64,000 nucleotides of DNA from JBIOHP01 sp044449065 (GTDB lineage Bacteria > Bacteroidota > Ignavibacteria > UBA10030 > SZUA-254). Both the position numbers and the translations under genes were made by a program. The stretch lies in the NCBI GenBank assembly GCA_044449065.1, contig JBIOHP010000022.1, forward strand, positions 3,958-67,957. Direction: 5' to 3'. The notes below the pieces were generated by a model. That model made no database searches and had not been told where the DNA came from. It saw only the letters and a program-made list of their open reading frames with translations. This document shows positions 1-7,901 of this stretch, piece by piece; positions within the stretch are counted from its first letter, which is position 1; each line of letters begins with the position of its first letter.

Positions 1-1809
1 CATGACGTCGAAGGGGTTGACAGTGTTGCCTTTCGATTTGGACATCTTGAGCCCCTGCTTATCGAGGATCAACTCATTGACGATCAGGTTCTTGTATGCG
101 GGCTTGTCGAACAAAAATGTGCTGATGGAATGAAGCGAGTAAAACCATCCGCGTGTTTGGTCGATGCCCTCGCAAATGAAATCCGCCGGGTGCTGCTCTT
201 TAAACGTTTGCTGGTTTTCAAAGGGATAGTGCCACTGGGCAAACGGCATCGAGCCGGAATCGTACCATACGTCGATCAACTCGGGGGTCCGGCGCATCTC
301 ACCTCCGCATGTACAGGTGAACGTAACGCCATCGACATACGGTTTGTGGAGATCGATGGGTTCGGGGACATTCTTTCCTTCCTTTAACTCCGCAACGCTG
401 CCAACGCATTTCTGTTTGCCGCATGACTGGCAGAGCCATATCGGCAACGGCGTTCCCCAAAAGCGATCGCGGGAGAGCGACCAATCTTTATTTTCTTCAA
501 GCCAGTTGCCGAATCTGCCGCTGCCGACTTCCGGGGGGTACCAGTTGATCGTCTTGTTGATCTCTACCATCCGCCGGGCGTATTTTGTCGTCGCGATGTA
601 CCACGATTCGCGCGCGTAATAGAGCAGCGGCGTTTTGCATCTCCAGCAATGCGGGTACGAGTGTGTGATCGTTTCTTTTTTGTACAGGATACCGCGTGTT
701 TTTAAATTCTGGATGATAACGGGATCGGCGTCTTTCACAAACATTCCCGCAAAATCCGTCACCTCGGGTCCGAATTCTCCACTCTTATTGACAGGGTGGA
801 TGGTCGGCAATCCGAATTTCCTCGATACCTGATAATCATCCTCGCCGTACGCCGGCGCCATGTGGACGATACCGGAACCGTCTTCTGTTGTTACGAAATC
901 AGCGCCGACTACATAAAATGCGCGTTCTTTTACGGGATGGAAATTGAAGATACGTTCGTATTCTTTCCCGAGAAGATCAGTACCCTTGAATCCGCTCTGT
1001 ACGGTGTATTCACCCTCCAGAACATTTAATCTCGCTTCGGCAAGAATGAGGTTCTGTCCTTTATGCTCCACTTTGACGTATTGGATATCGGGATGGACTG
1101 CGAGCGCAACGTTGGAGATCAACGTCCATGGCGTGGTCGTCCATACGAGGATGTATGTGTTCTCCTCGCCTTTCACTTTCATTTTCACATAAACGCTTAG
1201 GTCTTTCACGTCCTCGTATCCGAGCGAGACTTCGTGTGAGGAGAGGGGTGTTTCGCACCGGGGACAGTACGGCTGCACTTTGTATCCCTTGTAGATCAGC
1301 CCTTTCTCAAAATATTGCTGGAGCGACCACCAGACGGATTCGATGTAATTATTTTCAAACGTGACGTAGGGATTTTTGAGATCGACCCAGTAGCCCATCA
1401 GGCGGGTCATACGTTCCCAATCGGTTTTGTATTTCCACACCGACTCTTTGCACTTGGCGTTAAAATTTTCGACGCCGTATTTTACGATATCTTCTTTATG
1501 TTTGAAGCCGAGCATTTTTTCGACTTCAATTTCTACCGGCAGTCCATGCGTGTCCCATCCCGCCTTGCGGTGCACCTGAAATCCCCGCATCGTTTTGTAC
1601 CGGCAAACGAGGTCTTTCAACGTCCGGCTCATCACATGGTGAATGCCGGGTTTACCGTTGGCAGTGGGGGGACCCTCGTAGAAAGTATATCCCGGATTTC
1701 CCTGACGGGTGGATACGCTTTTTTCGAAGATGCCGTTCTCATCCCAGAATTTCAGTATCTCGCCTTCAAGCTGCGAGTAATTTATTTTATCCGATAGTTC
1801 TTTGAACAT
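1..1809 (-). CDS. ileS: isoleucyl-tRNA synthetase, 5' part (runs off window)
   Basis: Charges tRNA-Ile with isoleucine in the cytoplasm. The frame is open from an ATG at 1809 to base 1, giving the first 603 residues; the remaining C-terminal part lies outside the window (family usually 900-1,100 aa). The class I HIGH-equivalent reads GKPGIHH around residues 52-58. The second signature, KMSKS, is at residues 588-592, close to the window edge. CxxC pairs and the editing (CP1) insert lie between. The HH form of the first signature is typical of the eukaryote-like (type 2) bacterial enzyme. There is no clear ribosome-binding site. The identification is secure; the type 2 assignment is from motif memory. 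Confidence 0.96.
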   Translation of the reverse strand, partial: MFKELSDKINYSQLEGEILKFWDENGIFEKSVSTRQGNPGYTFYEGPPTANGKPGIHHVMSRTLKDLVCRYKTMRGFQVHRKAGWDTHGLPVEIEVEKMLGFKHKEDIVKYGVENFNAKCKESVWKYKTDWERMTRLMGYWVDLKNPYVTFENNYIESVWWSLQQYFEKGLIYKGYKVQPYCPRCETPLSSHEVSLGYEDVKDLSVYVKMKVKGEENTYILVWTTTPWTLISNVALAVHPDIQYVKVEHKGQNLILAEARLNVLEGEYTVQSGFKGTDLLGKEYERIFNFHPVKERAFYVVGADFVTTEDGSGIVHMAPAYGEDDYQVSRKFGLPTIHPVNKSGEFGPEVTDFAGMFVKDADPVIIQNLKTRGILYKKETITHSYPHCWRCKTPLLYYARESWYIATTKYARRMVEINKTINWYPPEVGSGRFGNWLEENKDWSLSRDRFWGTPLPIWLCQSCGKQKCVGSVAELKEGKNVPEPIDLHKPYVDGVTFTCTCGGEMRRTPELIDVWYDSGSMPFAQWHYPFENQQTFKEQHPADFICEGIDQTRGWFYSLHSISTFLFDKPAYKNLIVNELILDKQGLKMSKSKGNTVNPFDVM

Positions 1810-1825
1810 TGATTTGTTATGCAAT

Positions 1826-2056
1826 TCACTTTTTACTAAAAAACGATATCAGCCACATCGCGACCGTGAATAAAATACTGAGGACGATGCATGTCATCAA
1901 CGGAAAATAGAATTGAAAATTATCTTTCCTGATTGTAATATCACCCGGCAATTTTCCGAGGAACGGGATTTTATTTGAAAACTTCAGCAGGATTCCTATC
2001 GCCGCTACCATTAATCCCATTCCTACCAGCATTTTTCCCAACTGTGCAGACATCAA
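1826..2056 (-). CDS. DUF2905 small membrane protein
   Basis: A 76-residue protein with two predicted membrane segments (about residues 8-27 and 48-70) joined by a short loop with the pattern GKLPGDI, which is characteristic of the DUF2905 family. The function is unknown. It starts with two adjacent Met codons (2056 or 2053). It lies 16 bp upstream of ileS on the same strand and may be co-transcribed with it. Family recognition is good; nothing in the sequence suggests a reaction. Confidence 0.85.
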   Translation of the reverse strand: MMSAQLGKMLVGMGLMVAAIGILLKFSNKIPFLGKLPGDITIRKDNFQFYFPLMTCIVLSILFTVAMWLISFFSKK

Positions 2057-2119
2057 ATGATACCTTGTTATGTTGTTGTTGCTGTCTTTGCCGCTAATTT
2101 TTATTGATGAATGAAGCGC

Positions 2120-2953
2120 CTATTTGATTTTTATAACAAGCTCTTTCATAATTTTTGTCAACTTCGGTTCGGTTTTGCCGGCAATGGCGATGATCTCTTT
2201 AACATTGACAGGTTTTAGGGAATCCGGAAAACCCTCGTCGGTGATAATAGACACTGCAAAAACTTTCATCCCCATATGCACGGCAACAATATTTTCGGGA
2301 ACTGTGGACATCCCCACCGCGTCAGCGCCGATACCCCTGAGGAAGCGATACTCCGCCCTGGTTTCAAGCGTCGGACCCTGCACTGCGACAAACACTCCGC
2401 GCTGGATTTTTATTTTTTGATCCAGAGCGATCTGTTCCGCCAGAGCAATCAAATTTTTGCTATACGGCTCCGACATATCCGGAAAGCGCGGTCCCAGCAC
2501 TTCGTCGTTGTGACCCGCCAGGGGGTTATCGCCGAGCAAGTTGATGTGATCTGTGATGACCATGATATCGCCGCGACGAAATTGGGGATTCATACCGCCG
2601 GCTGCATTCGAGATCAACAAGGTTTTCACGCCCAGACCTCGTTTATGAGACATCACCCGCACGGGAAACGTCACCTGGCGCATCGTATACCCCTCGTAAT
2701 AATGAAATCTTCCCTGCATCACAACGACATCAATGCCGTTGAGTTTCCCAAAGATCAATTTCCCCGAATGCGATTCCACGGTAGAAACGGGGAAGTGAGG
2801 AATATCTTCGTAGTGAAGAACAGTTTTTACCCGAACTTCATTTACCAGGCCGCCCAACCCTGTGCCGAGAATGATCCCTACGGACGGACGCATAGAGGTG
2901 AATTTCCGGATGTACGTTACAGCTTCATCGATTTGTGTTAAAAGTTCGGACAT
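2120..2953 (-). CDS. punA: purine-nucleoside phosphorylase (trimeric type)
   Basis: Phosphorolysis of purine nucleosides to free base and (deoxy)ribose-1-phosphate, for purine salvage in the cytosol. At 277 residues it has the normal length. Visible motifs are the phosphate-binding GTGLGGL (30-36), ESHSGKL (60-66), RFHYYEG (82-88), SNAAGG (115-120) and the base-site stretch GPTLETRAE (193-201). The residue corresponding to the Asn of 6-oxopurine-specific enzymes reads Asp (ITD, 237-239), which may affect base preference; this is inferred by alignment from memory. Downstream of the DivIVA-like gene on the same strand. Confidence 0.93.
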   Translation of the reverse strand: MSELLTQIDEAVTYIRKFTSMRPSVGIILGTGLGGLVNEVRVKTVLHYEDIPHFPVSTVESHSGKLIFGKLNGIDVVVMQGRFHYYEGYTMRQVTFPVRVMSHKRGLGVKTLLISNAAGGMNPQFRRGDIMVITDHINLLGDNPLAGHNDEVLGPRFPDMSEPYSKNLIALAEQIALDQKIKIQRGVFVAVQGPTLETRAEYRFLRGIGADAVGMSTVPENIVAVHMGMKVFAVSIITDEGFPDSLKPVNVKEIIAIAGKTEPKLTKIMKELVIKIK

Positions 2954-2973
2954 GATAGATTAGAAATTAATGC

Positions 2974-3495
2974 CTATAAATTTTTTATAATATCATCGAT
3001 TTCGGAGGAATCGCTGTGTTTCGGAACATCCACGTTTTTAAATTCAGCGTCGGTTTCGAGTGTTTTAATCAGGTCAAGCTCGGAATTTAACAACATTTTT
3101 AATCGCGCGAGAATTGAATCTTTTTTGGCGTTATGGATTGTGATTTGTTCTTTGAGCGATGATAACTGTTTCCGGGCGTTATCCAGCATCTCGGTCACTT
3201 TCATTTCCGTCTTCTGGCTGAGAAGTTCGGCTTCCTTGCGGGCATTTTCCACAGCTTTCGCGCTCGATTCCTGTGCATGCATCAGCGTTTGTTGGATCAT
3301 CTTCTCCATCGACTTGTAATCTTTCAACTGGATTTCCAATTCTGCTGCCTTCTCGGCAAGCTCTTTGCTGCGCTTGAAATCTTCTTCGAGATCGGTAGAG
3401 AGATCAATGAGGAATCGATTCACGGCTGCGACATCGTACCCGCGGAAAGATTTATTGAATTGCTTGTTTCGAATTTCATCCGGCGACGTTTTCAT
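2974..3495 (-). CDS. DivIVA domain protein
   Basis: Short N-terminal DivIVA domain (the SPDEIRNKQF...GYDVAAVNRFL pattern in the first 35 residues) followed by a long coiled coil to about residue 145. Such proteins bind curved membrane and organise poles, division sites or envelope synthesis. The start at 3495 gives the canonical MKTSPDEIRNK opening. In-frame ATG at 3501 and GTG at 3504 are also possible, and the 3501 ATG overlaps the yggS stop in TGATG. That makes translational coupling with yggS likely, an arrangement reminiscent of yggS-divIVA neighbourhoods in other phyla. The partner is not determinable from sequence. Confidence 0.85.
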   Translation of the reverse strand: MKTSPDEIRNKQFNKSFRGYDVAAVNRFLIDLSTDLEEDFKRSKELAEKAAELEIQLKDYKSMEKMIQQTLMHAQESSAKAVENARKEAELLSQKTEMKVTEMLDNARKQLSSLKEQITIHNAKKDSILARLKMLLNSELDLIKTLETDAEFKNVDVPKHSDSSEIDDIIKNL

Positions 3496-3500
3496 AAGCA

Positions 3501-4208
3501 TCACAGTTGTGAAAGTTCTTGTTTTTGTTTCGGTGCGCGTTTACCGAAGAGCGCCGTTCCGATGCGGATAATTGTGGCGCCCTCCTCGATTGCAATTTCA
3601 AAATCGTTGGTCATTCCCATCGAAAGGTGGGGGAGAGAAATTCCGTTTGCCTGTGCAGTATCCCTGAGTTGACGAAGCATCCGGAATGCCGGTCGTGACG
3701 ATTCAGGATCGGGCAGGAACGGACCGATTGTCATTAATCCCATCAGGTTGACTTTTTGAATCTTCTGGATCGCTTCAACCATTTTACCAGCTTCGTCCGG
3801 TTCCACGCCAAATTTTGATTTTTCGCCTGAGGTATTCACTTCAAGCAGGATATCCACATTTTTTTCCAAGTTTACAGCGTGTTTCGATATTTCACGGGCT
3901 AATTCTATAGAATCAACAGAATGAATGAGGAAAGTTTTCCCGATGATATTTTTCACTTTATTGCGCTGGAGATGTCCGATAAAGTGCCAGCGAAGATCTT
4001 CACCGATAAACCGGTCGCTTTTCTCATGAAACTCACCGACATAATTTTCGCCAAAATCCTTCAATCCAGCTTCGATTGCGGAACTGATAACATCAAAGCC
4101 GAAGGTTTTGGTGACGGCGACGAGCGTAATATTTTCAGGATTTCTGCCGCAGCGTTCGCACGTTGCCGATATGCGTTTACGAATGATATTTGCGTTCTCG
4201 AGGATCAT
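3501..4208 (-). CDS. yggS: YggS-family PLP-binding homeostasis protein
   Basis: A 235-residue single-domain TIM-barrel protein (PLPHP/YggS family). It carries pyridoxal 5'-phosphate and buffers vitamin B6 and amino-acid pools; no catalytic reaction is established. Family signatures are AVTKT with the PLP lysine (about residue 34), FGENY, WHFIGHLQRNK, SMGMTNDFEIAI and RIGTALFG. The start at 4208 (MILENANIIRKR) fits the family. An upstream in-frame Met at 4256 would add 16 unrelated residues. The C-terminal stop overlaps the downstream DivIVA-like start. No Shine-Dalgarno sequence is visible. Confidence 0.93.
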   Translation of the reverse strand: MILENANIIRKRISATCERCGRNPENITLVAVTKTFGFDVISSAIEAGLKDFGENYVGEFHEKSDRFIGEDLRWHFIGHLQRNKVKNIIGKTFLIHSVDSIELAREISKHAVNLEKNVDILLEVNTSGEKSKFGVEPDEAGKMVEAIQKIQKVNLMGLMTIGPFLPDPESSRPAFRMLRQLRDTAQANGISLPHLSMGMTNDFEIAIEEGATIIRIGTALFGKRAPKQKQELSQL

Positions 4209-4296
4209 CAGTTTTATACAAGTAATCAATATACGTGAATTTTGCTCAAAAATCAATGAAAATGCTTCATCCTATGGGGTATATTTAATAAACTGC

Positions 4297-4326
4297 TTGA
4301 CAAACGGCTCATTTTTTATTTATATT
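4297..4326 (+). promoter_or_regulatory. sigma70-like promoter for the TPR gene
   Basis: TTGACA at 4297-4302 and TATATT at 4321-4326 with an 18-bp spacer, about 50 bp upstream of the TPR gene start, in the divergent gap with yggS. Consensus match only. Confidence 0.5.
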
Positions 4327-4374
4327 TCAATGTGGTGATAAAGACAACACCATGCATAAAATTCAGGTGATCAT

Positions 4375-5799
4375 ATGGAATTATTTGATGACGATAACTG
4401 GGATGATGATTTTGAACCTCAACATCCTAAAAAAAGCGGAAATTTTGACGACGAACTCAACGAGCTAAAAGAACGCCTTCAAAACAGCGGGGGCAGCATT
4501 AACCCGGAAGTGCTTGAGGAGATGGTTAACTTCTATGTAGAAAATGAAAAATACCCGGAAGCGCTCCATTTTGTCGAACTCCTTGTTGAACAGGTTCCGT
4601 ATAATGCCGATGCCTGGCAGCGGAAAGGAGTTATCCTCAATAATCTTCAACGGTATACCGAAGCGCTCGAATGTTTCGACCGTGCTCTCAATCTTAATCC
4701 ATCCGATCCGGAGATAATTATCAACCGCGGGGTAACGCTCGATAACCTCGGCAGGCACGGTGAAGCCCTGGCGTGCTTCGATTCCATCTTGCAATTGGAA
4801 CCCGAAAATGAAGACGCGATTTTCAATAAAATCATCACCTACCAGAAAACAGATCTCTGGGAGGAGGCGATTTCCCTTCTGCAGAAAATTCTCACTACCG
4901 ATCCCATGCATAAAGAGGCATGGTACGAGATGGCATATTGCTACGATATGACCGATCGCCATGCCGACGCGCTGAAGTGCTACGAGACGCATCTCAATCT
5001 TGATCCGTACAATTATACGGCGTGGTATAACCGCGGAGTCGTGTTCAACAAAATGGGGCAGTATGCGAAAGCTATCGAGAGTTATGATACGGCTTTGGCG
5101 ATTAAAGAAGATTTCAGCTCCGGTTGGTACAATAAAGGGAACGCCTACGCCAACATGGGACGGCTATACGACGCAATCGAATGCTACCGCGAGGCGATAC
5201 GGATAGAGCCGCGGGAGATATCATCGTGGCACAATATGGGCAATGCCTACGAAGAGTTAGGATTATATAAGGAAGGCATTAAATGTTTTACGCAGGCGCT
5301 CAAGTACAATCCCAAGCATTATGAGTCGCTCTTCGGACGGGGGAGCTGCTACGATTCGCTGGAGCAATACCGAAAAGCATACAACGACTATAACAAAGCG
5401 CTCGCCCTATGCAAAAACTACCCAGAGCTCTGGTATGCCAAAGCCGATGTATCGTACAATCTCGGCAAATGGCGCGAAGCGCTGGTGGGGTATAAGATGG
5501 TCGTTCGATTCGATCCCGCCAACTCCGAGGCATGGTACGATCTCGGCGATACGCTCCTGGAATATGGGTATTTTAAAGAATCGCTCAAGGCATTTCATAA
5601 ATGCATCGAGCTGGAGCCAAAGTGGGCGGATCCCTTTTATAGCAGGGCGAAGGTGCTTTTTCTGATGCATAAAACATTTGATGCGCTCGAATCGCTACGG
5701 CGATCTTTTGAATTAGACCCATCGAAAAAGAAACAGTTCGAAACCGAATTCCCTGGCGTGAAATCGATCAAAGGAATGACGGGATTGCTGGAGAAGTAA
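4375..5799 (+). CDS. tetratricopeptide repeat protein
   Basis: A 474-residue soluble protein made almost entirely of about eleven TPR units from residue 55 onward, with the usual W..KG..L...G.Y..A...F..AL..P pattern. It has a short, very acidic N-terminus (MELFDDDNWDDDFEP) and no signal peptide, so it is probably a cytoplasmic scaffold or adaptor. The partner is unknown. A consensus-like promoter lies just upstream and the 57-residue HicB-like gene follows 18 bp downstream. Confidence 0.88.
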   Translation: MELFDDDNWDDDFEPQHPKKSGNFDDELNELKERLQNSGGSINPEVLEEMVNFYVENEKYPEALHFVELLVEQVPYNADAWQRKGVILNNLQRYTEALECFDRALNLNPSDPEIIINRGVTLDNLGRHGEALACFDSILQLEPENEDAIFNKIITYQKTDLWEEAISLLQKILTTDPMHKEAWYEMAYCYDMTDRHADALKCYETHLNLDPYNYTAWYNRGVVFNKMGQYAKAIESYDTALAIKEDFSSGWYNKGNAYANMGRLYDAIECYREAIRIEPREISSWHNMGNAYEELGLYKEGIKCFTQALKYNPKHYESLFGRGSCYDSLEQYRKAYNDYNKALALCKNYPELWYAKADVSYNLGKWREALVGYKMVVRFDPANSEAWYDLGDTLLEYGYFKESLKAFHKCIELEPKWADPFYSRAKVLFLMHKTFDALESLRRSFELDPSKKKQFETEFPGVKSIKGMTGLLEK

Positions 5800-5817
5800 T
5801 ATATTGAAAGGAAATTG

Positions 5818-5991
5818 ATGTCATCAAATAAAGTTAGCGTCGTGATTGAAAAAGACGAATTCGGCTATTATGCTTTCGCGCGGGAGCTGGATGGGTGCCA
5901 TACCCAGGGAGATACCCTTGAAGAGGTGATGACGAATATGAAGGAAGCGATAGATCTTTATGTTGAAACGCTTTCAGTAAACGAAATATAA
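5818..5991 (+). CDS. HicB-like small protein (orphan antitoxin type)
   Basis: A 57-residue frame starting MSSNKVSVVIEKDEFGYYA, followed by ELDGCHTQGDTLEEV and NMKEAIDLYVETL. This is the HicB/UPF0150-like fold (partially degraded RNase H-like domain) of type II antitoxins. There is no C-terminal DNA-binding extension and no HicA toxin gene on either side, so a toxin-antitoxin role is uncertain; many such single-domain proteins are orphans. A purine-rich GAAAGGAAATTG stretch precedes the ATG. It follows the TPR gene closely and may share its transcript. Confidence 0.78.
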   Translation: MSSNKVSVVIEKDEFGYYAFARELDGCHTQGDTLEEVMTNMKEAIDLYVETLSVNEI

Positions 5992-6478
5992 AAAATATTC
6001 AGTTTAGCTATACCATTCCATACAAGAATATTTATTTCATAGTAAGATCCCCGACCTCACCCCGGCGACGTTCATCATTTAATTAATATGCTTCGAAGGG
6101 TCTAATTCCCCGCCCCTTGGGGCGAAAGGCTAAAATCATAGTACGTGATACCCCGCCGCTTGCGGCGCGGGTAGTTCATTAAGTATCCACAATTTGGGGT
6201 CGTCCAAAAAGAAAGAATGAGTCATCCCGAACTTGTTTCGGGATCTAAAAATTAGTTAAAACAGATGCTGAAACGAGTTCAGCATGACTCAGTAAAATGA
6301 GTTATGATCTTTTGGGACGACCCCTGAAACGGCTTTTATTCGTACATCTAAGACAGACAGGGTGAGGTCTTAATAAAATTTTTCGAAGCGCTACGTTAAT
6401 TCTCATTATCTTAACACAACATGAAATCAGAATTCCAGAGTAATTTGTATTCTTTGGAATATCTCCTTAATTTGTATT
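5992..6478. other. non-coding gap rich in hairpins
   Basis: No coding frame. It holds GC-rich hairpins at about 6105-6130 (CCCCGCCCCTTGGGGCG) and 6150-6174 (CCCCGCCGCTTGCGGCGCGGG), then the MITE-like element at 6196-6324. The last 150 bases before larE are AT-rich with no confident promoter. Confidence 0.6.
6196..6324. repeat. MITE-like element R1 with 16-bp terminal inverted repeats
   Basis: The ends GGGGTCGTCCAAAAAG (6196-6211) and CTTTTGGGACGACCCC (6309-6324) are inverted copies with about one mismatch, enclosing 97 bp. Inside are the module AATGAGTCATCCCGAACTTG and a TGCTGAA/TTCAGCA hairpin. Parts of the module recur at 24694-24743, 26297-26345 and 41281-41365, and the end motif recurs at 41640. 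No transposase gene is present. Confidence 0.7.
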
Positions 6479-7318
6479 ATGACTGAATCAGTAAAAACCA
6501 AGTACGAATCCCTAAAATCTATTCTTCGTAAGATGAAATCGGTTGTCATCGGCTACTCCGGCGGGGTAGATAGCACGCTGCTGGTGAAAGTCGCCGTTGA
6601 CGTACTCGGCCAAAACGCCATCGCCGTTATCGGCAAATCGGAAACGTATCCCACCAGAGAATACGAAGAAGCGATCACGATGGTGGAGGGTTTTGGCGCG
6701 CGGTATGAAGTCGTGCGCACAGAGGAAACCGACGATTTGAAATTCTCCGAGAACCCGCCCGACCGGTGCTACTACTGCAAAACGGAATTATTCTCAAAAT
6801 TAAGCGTCATCGCAGAGCGGGAGCAGATCAAATGGATTGCCGACGGAACCATAACAGATGATGTGGGCGATTTCCGCCCCGGCATGAAAGCAAAAAGCGA
6901 AAAGGAAGTCCGCTCGCCATTATTGGAAGCGAATCTTTCCAAAGCCGAGGTGCGTGAAATTTCCCGGGAGCTTGGTTTGCCGACCTGGGATAAAGGATCG
7001 TTTGCCTGTCTCTCATCCCGTTTCCCGTACGGGCAGGGTATCACAAAAGAAGCGCTGATGAAAGTCGATGGGGCGGAGACGCTCTTCCGCGATTTAGGAT
7101 TCAAAAATTTCCGCGTCCGCCACCACGACGAAAAAACCGCCCGCATTGAAGTCGGAAGGCAGGAGATTAGCCGTCTCTTCAACGACGAGCTCCGCGCGAA
7201 AATCGTCAACCACCTCAAGGGTCTCGGGTTTATTTACGTAACGCTTGATTTGCAAGGGTACAGGACTGGTTCGATGAACGAGGTGCTGACGGCGGAGGAG
7301 AAGGAGAGATATATTTAA
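6479..7318 (+). CDS. larE: ATP-dependent sacrificial sulfur transferase LarE
   Basis: In nickel-pincer nucleotide cofactor synthesis LarE adenylates and then thiolates a pyridinium dicarboxylate intermediate. The protein has 279 residues, with the PP-loop ATP motif YSGGVDSTLL (25-35) and the core ADGTITDD (121-128). FACLSSRFPYG contains Cys177, which aligns with the sacrificial cysteine of Lactobacillus LarE. Cys97 and Cys100 (DRCYYCK) give three cysteines in all, so a cluster-bearing variant cannot be excluded. No larA, larB or larC is visible in the window, so it may serve an unlinked racemase or epimerase. The stop codon runs directly into a GC-rich palindrome. Confidence 0.93.
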   Translation: MTESVKTKYESLKSILRKMKSVVIGYSGGVDSTLLVKVAVDVLGQNAIAVIGKSETYPTREYEEAITMVEGFGARYEVVRTEETDDLKFSENPPDRCYYCKTELFSKLSVIAEREQIKWIADGTITDDVGDFRPGMKAKSEKEVRSPLLEANLSKAEVREISRELGLPTWDKGSFACLSSRFPYGQGITKEALMKVDGAETLFRDLGFKNFRVRHHDEKTARIEVGRQEISRLFNDELRAKIVNHLKGLGFIYVTLDLQGYRTGSMNEVLTAEEKERYI

Positions 7319-7370
7319 CCCATCCCCAGCCCCTTCCCTTGACAAGGGAAGGGCGCGGGGTTGGGTTAAG
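7316..7370. repeat. GC-rich palindromic repeat, copy A
   Basis: A TAACC...CCCTTCCCTTG/CAAGGGAAGGG...GGTTGGGTTAAG palindrome that begins in the larE stop codon. It is nearly identical to copy B (7844-7899) on the other side of the broken DUF559 gene and in the same orientation. Confidence 0.8.
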
Positions 7371-7405
7371 AATATTCGATAATGATAGATGGACTGAATC
7401 TCATC

Positions 7406-7441
7406 TCCATCCTTTTTGAAAGGAAGGGGTGCAGGGTTTGG
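7406..7441. repeat. GC-rich palindromic repeat, partial copy C
   Basis: A shorter relative of copies A and B (CCATCCTTTTTGAAAGGA then GGGGTGCAGGGTTTGG), abutting the stop codon of the broken DUF559 gene. It shares CCCTTCC/GGAAGGGG halves with the other copies. Confidence 0.6.
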
Positions 7442-7831
7442 TCATCTGATTTCGTTTGAAATCTTTTTCAACACACCAGCGACATCGTTCAATATTTCCT
7501 CGTTCTTGAACCGCAGCACTCTGATACCTAAACTGTTCATTATACAATTCCGCAGTTCATCCTGTTCAATTTGGTTTTCATGAATTGGTCCATCGATTTC
7601 GATGACTAATGATTGTTCATGACAATAAAAATCGGCGATGTAAAATCTTTCTCTCCCTTAATAATCAAAAAAGATCGGGTGCTGGCGTACGAACCGCAAG
7701 CCCAGGAATATCCTTTTTCTGACGCGATCCCAAAAGTGTAATTCAGCTTCGGTTTGAGATTTTCGAAGCTGGCGCGAGAGTTCTCTTGCAGATTCAATAT
7801 TTATTCGGTTTTTGCTGAGACTTGGTGCCAT
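7442..7831 (-). pseudogene. DUF559 (Vsr-like) endonuclease gene with an in-frame stop
   Basis: One continuous reading frame from ATG 7831 to TGA 7442 (129 sense positions) except for a single TAA after residues HPIFFDY, about 56 codons in. Both halves match the DUF559/REase_MTES_1575 family. The first has QTEAELHFWDRVR and FVRQHP; the second has RFYIADFYC, LVIEIDGPIHE and GIRVLRF, including the catalytic-type D..F and EIDG elements. The stop removes the nuclease core, so the gene is inactive unless the base is a sequencing error. GC-rich palindromes lie on both sides. An intact relative lies at 18811-19191. Confidence 0.8.
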
Positions 7832-7843
7832 GGTTGATTACTG

Positions 7844-7899
7844 TAACCTAACCCCCGACCCCTTCCCTTTTGAGGGAAGGGGCGCGGGGTTGGGTTAAG
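7844..7899. repeat. GC-rich palindromic repeat, copy B
   Basis: A palindrome around CCCTTCCCTTTTGAGGGAAG with outer arms TAACCTAACCCC and GGGTTGGGTTAAG, a few bases from the M28 peptidase stop codon. It is the direct-orientation partner of copy A (7316-7370). Confidence 0.8.
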
Positions 7900-7901
7900 A
7901 C

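Noticed and set aside
1315..1797. Open frame of 160 codons on the plus strand
   Set aside because: Antisense to ileS, whose minus-strand translation carries both class I signatures.
2276..2941. Open frame of 221 codons on the plus strand
   Set aside because: Lies antisense to the well-supported purine nucleoside phosphorylase and its translation has no family-like pattern.
5992..6195. HicA toxin partner for the HicB-like gene
   Set aside because: No frame with a HicA-like dsRBD pattern on either strand next to the gene.
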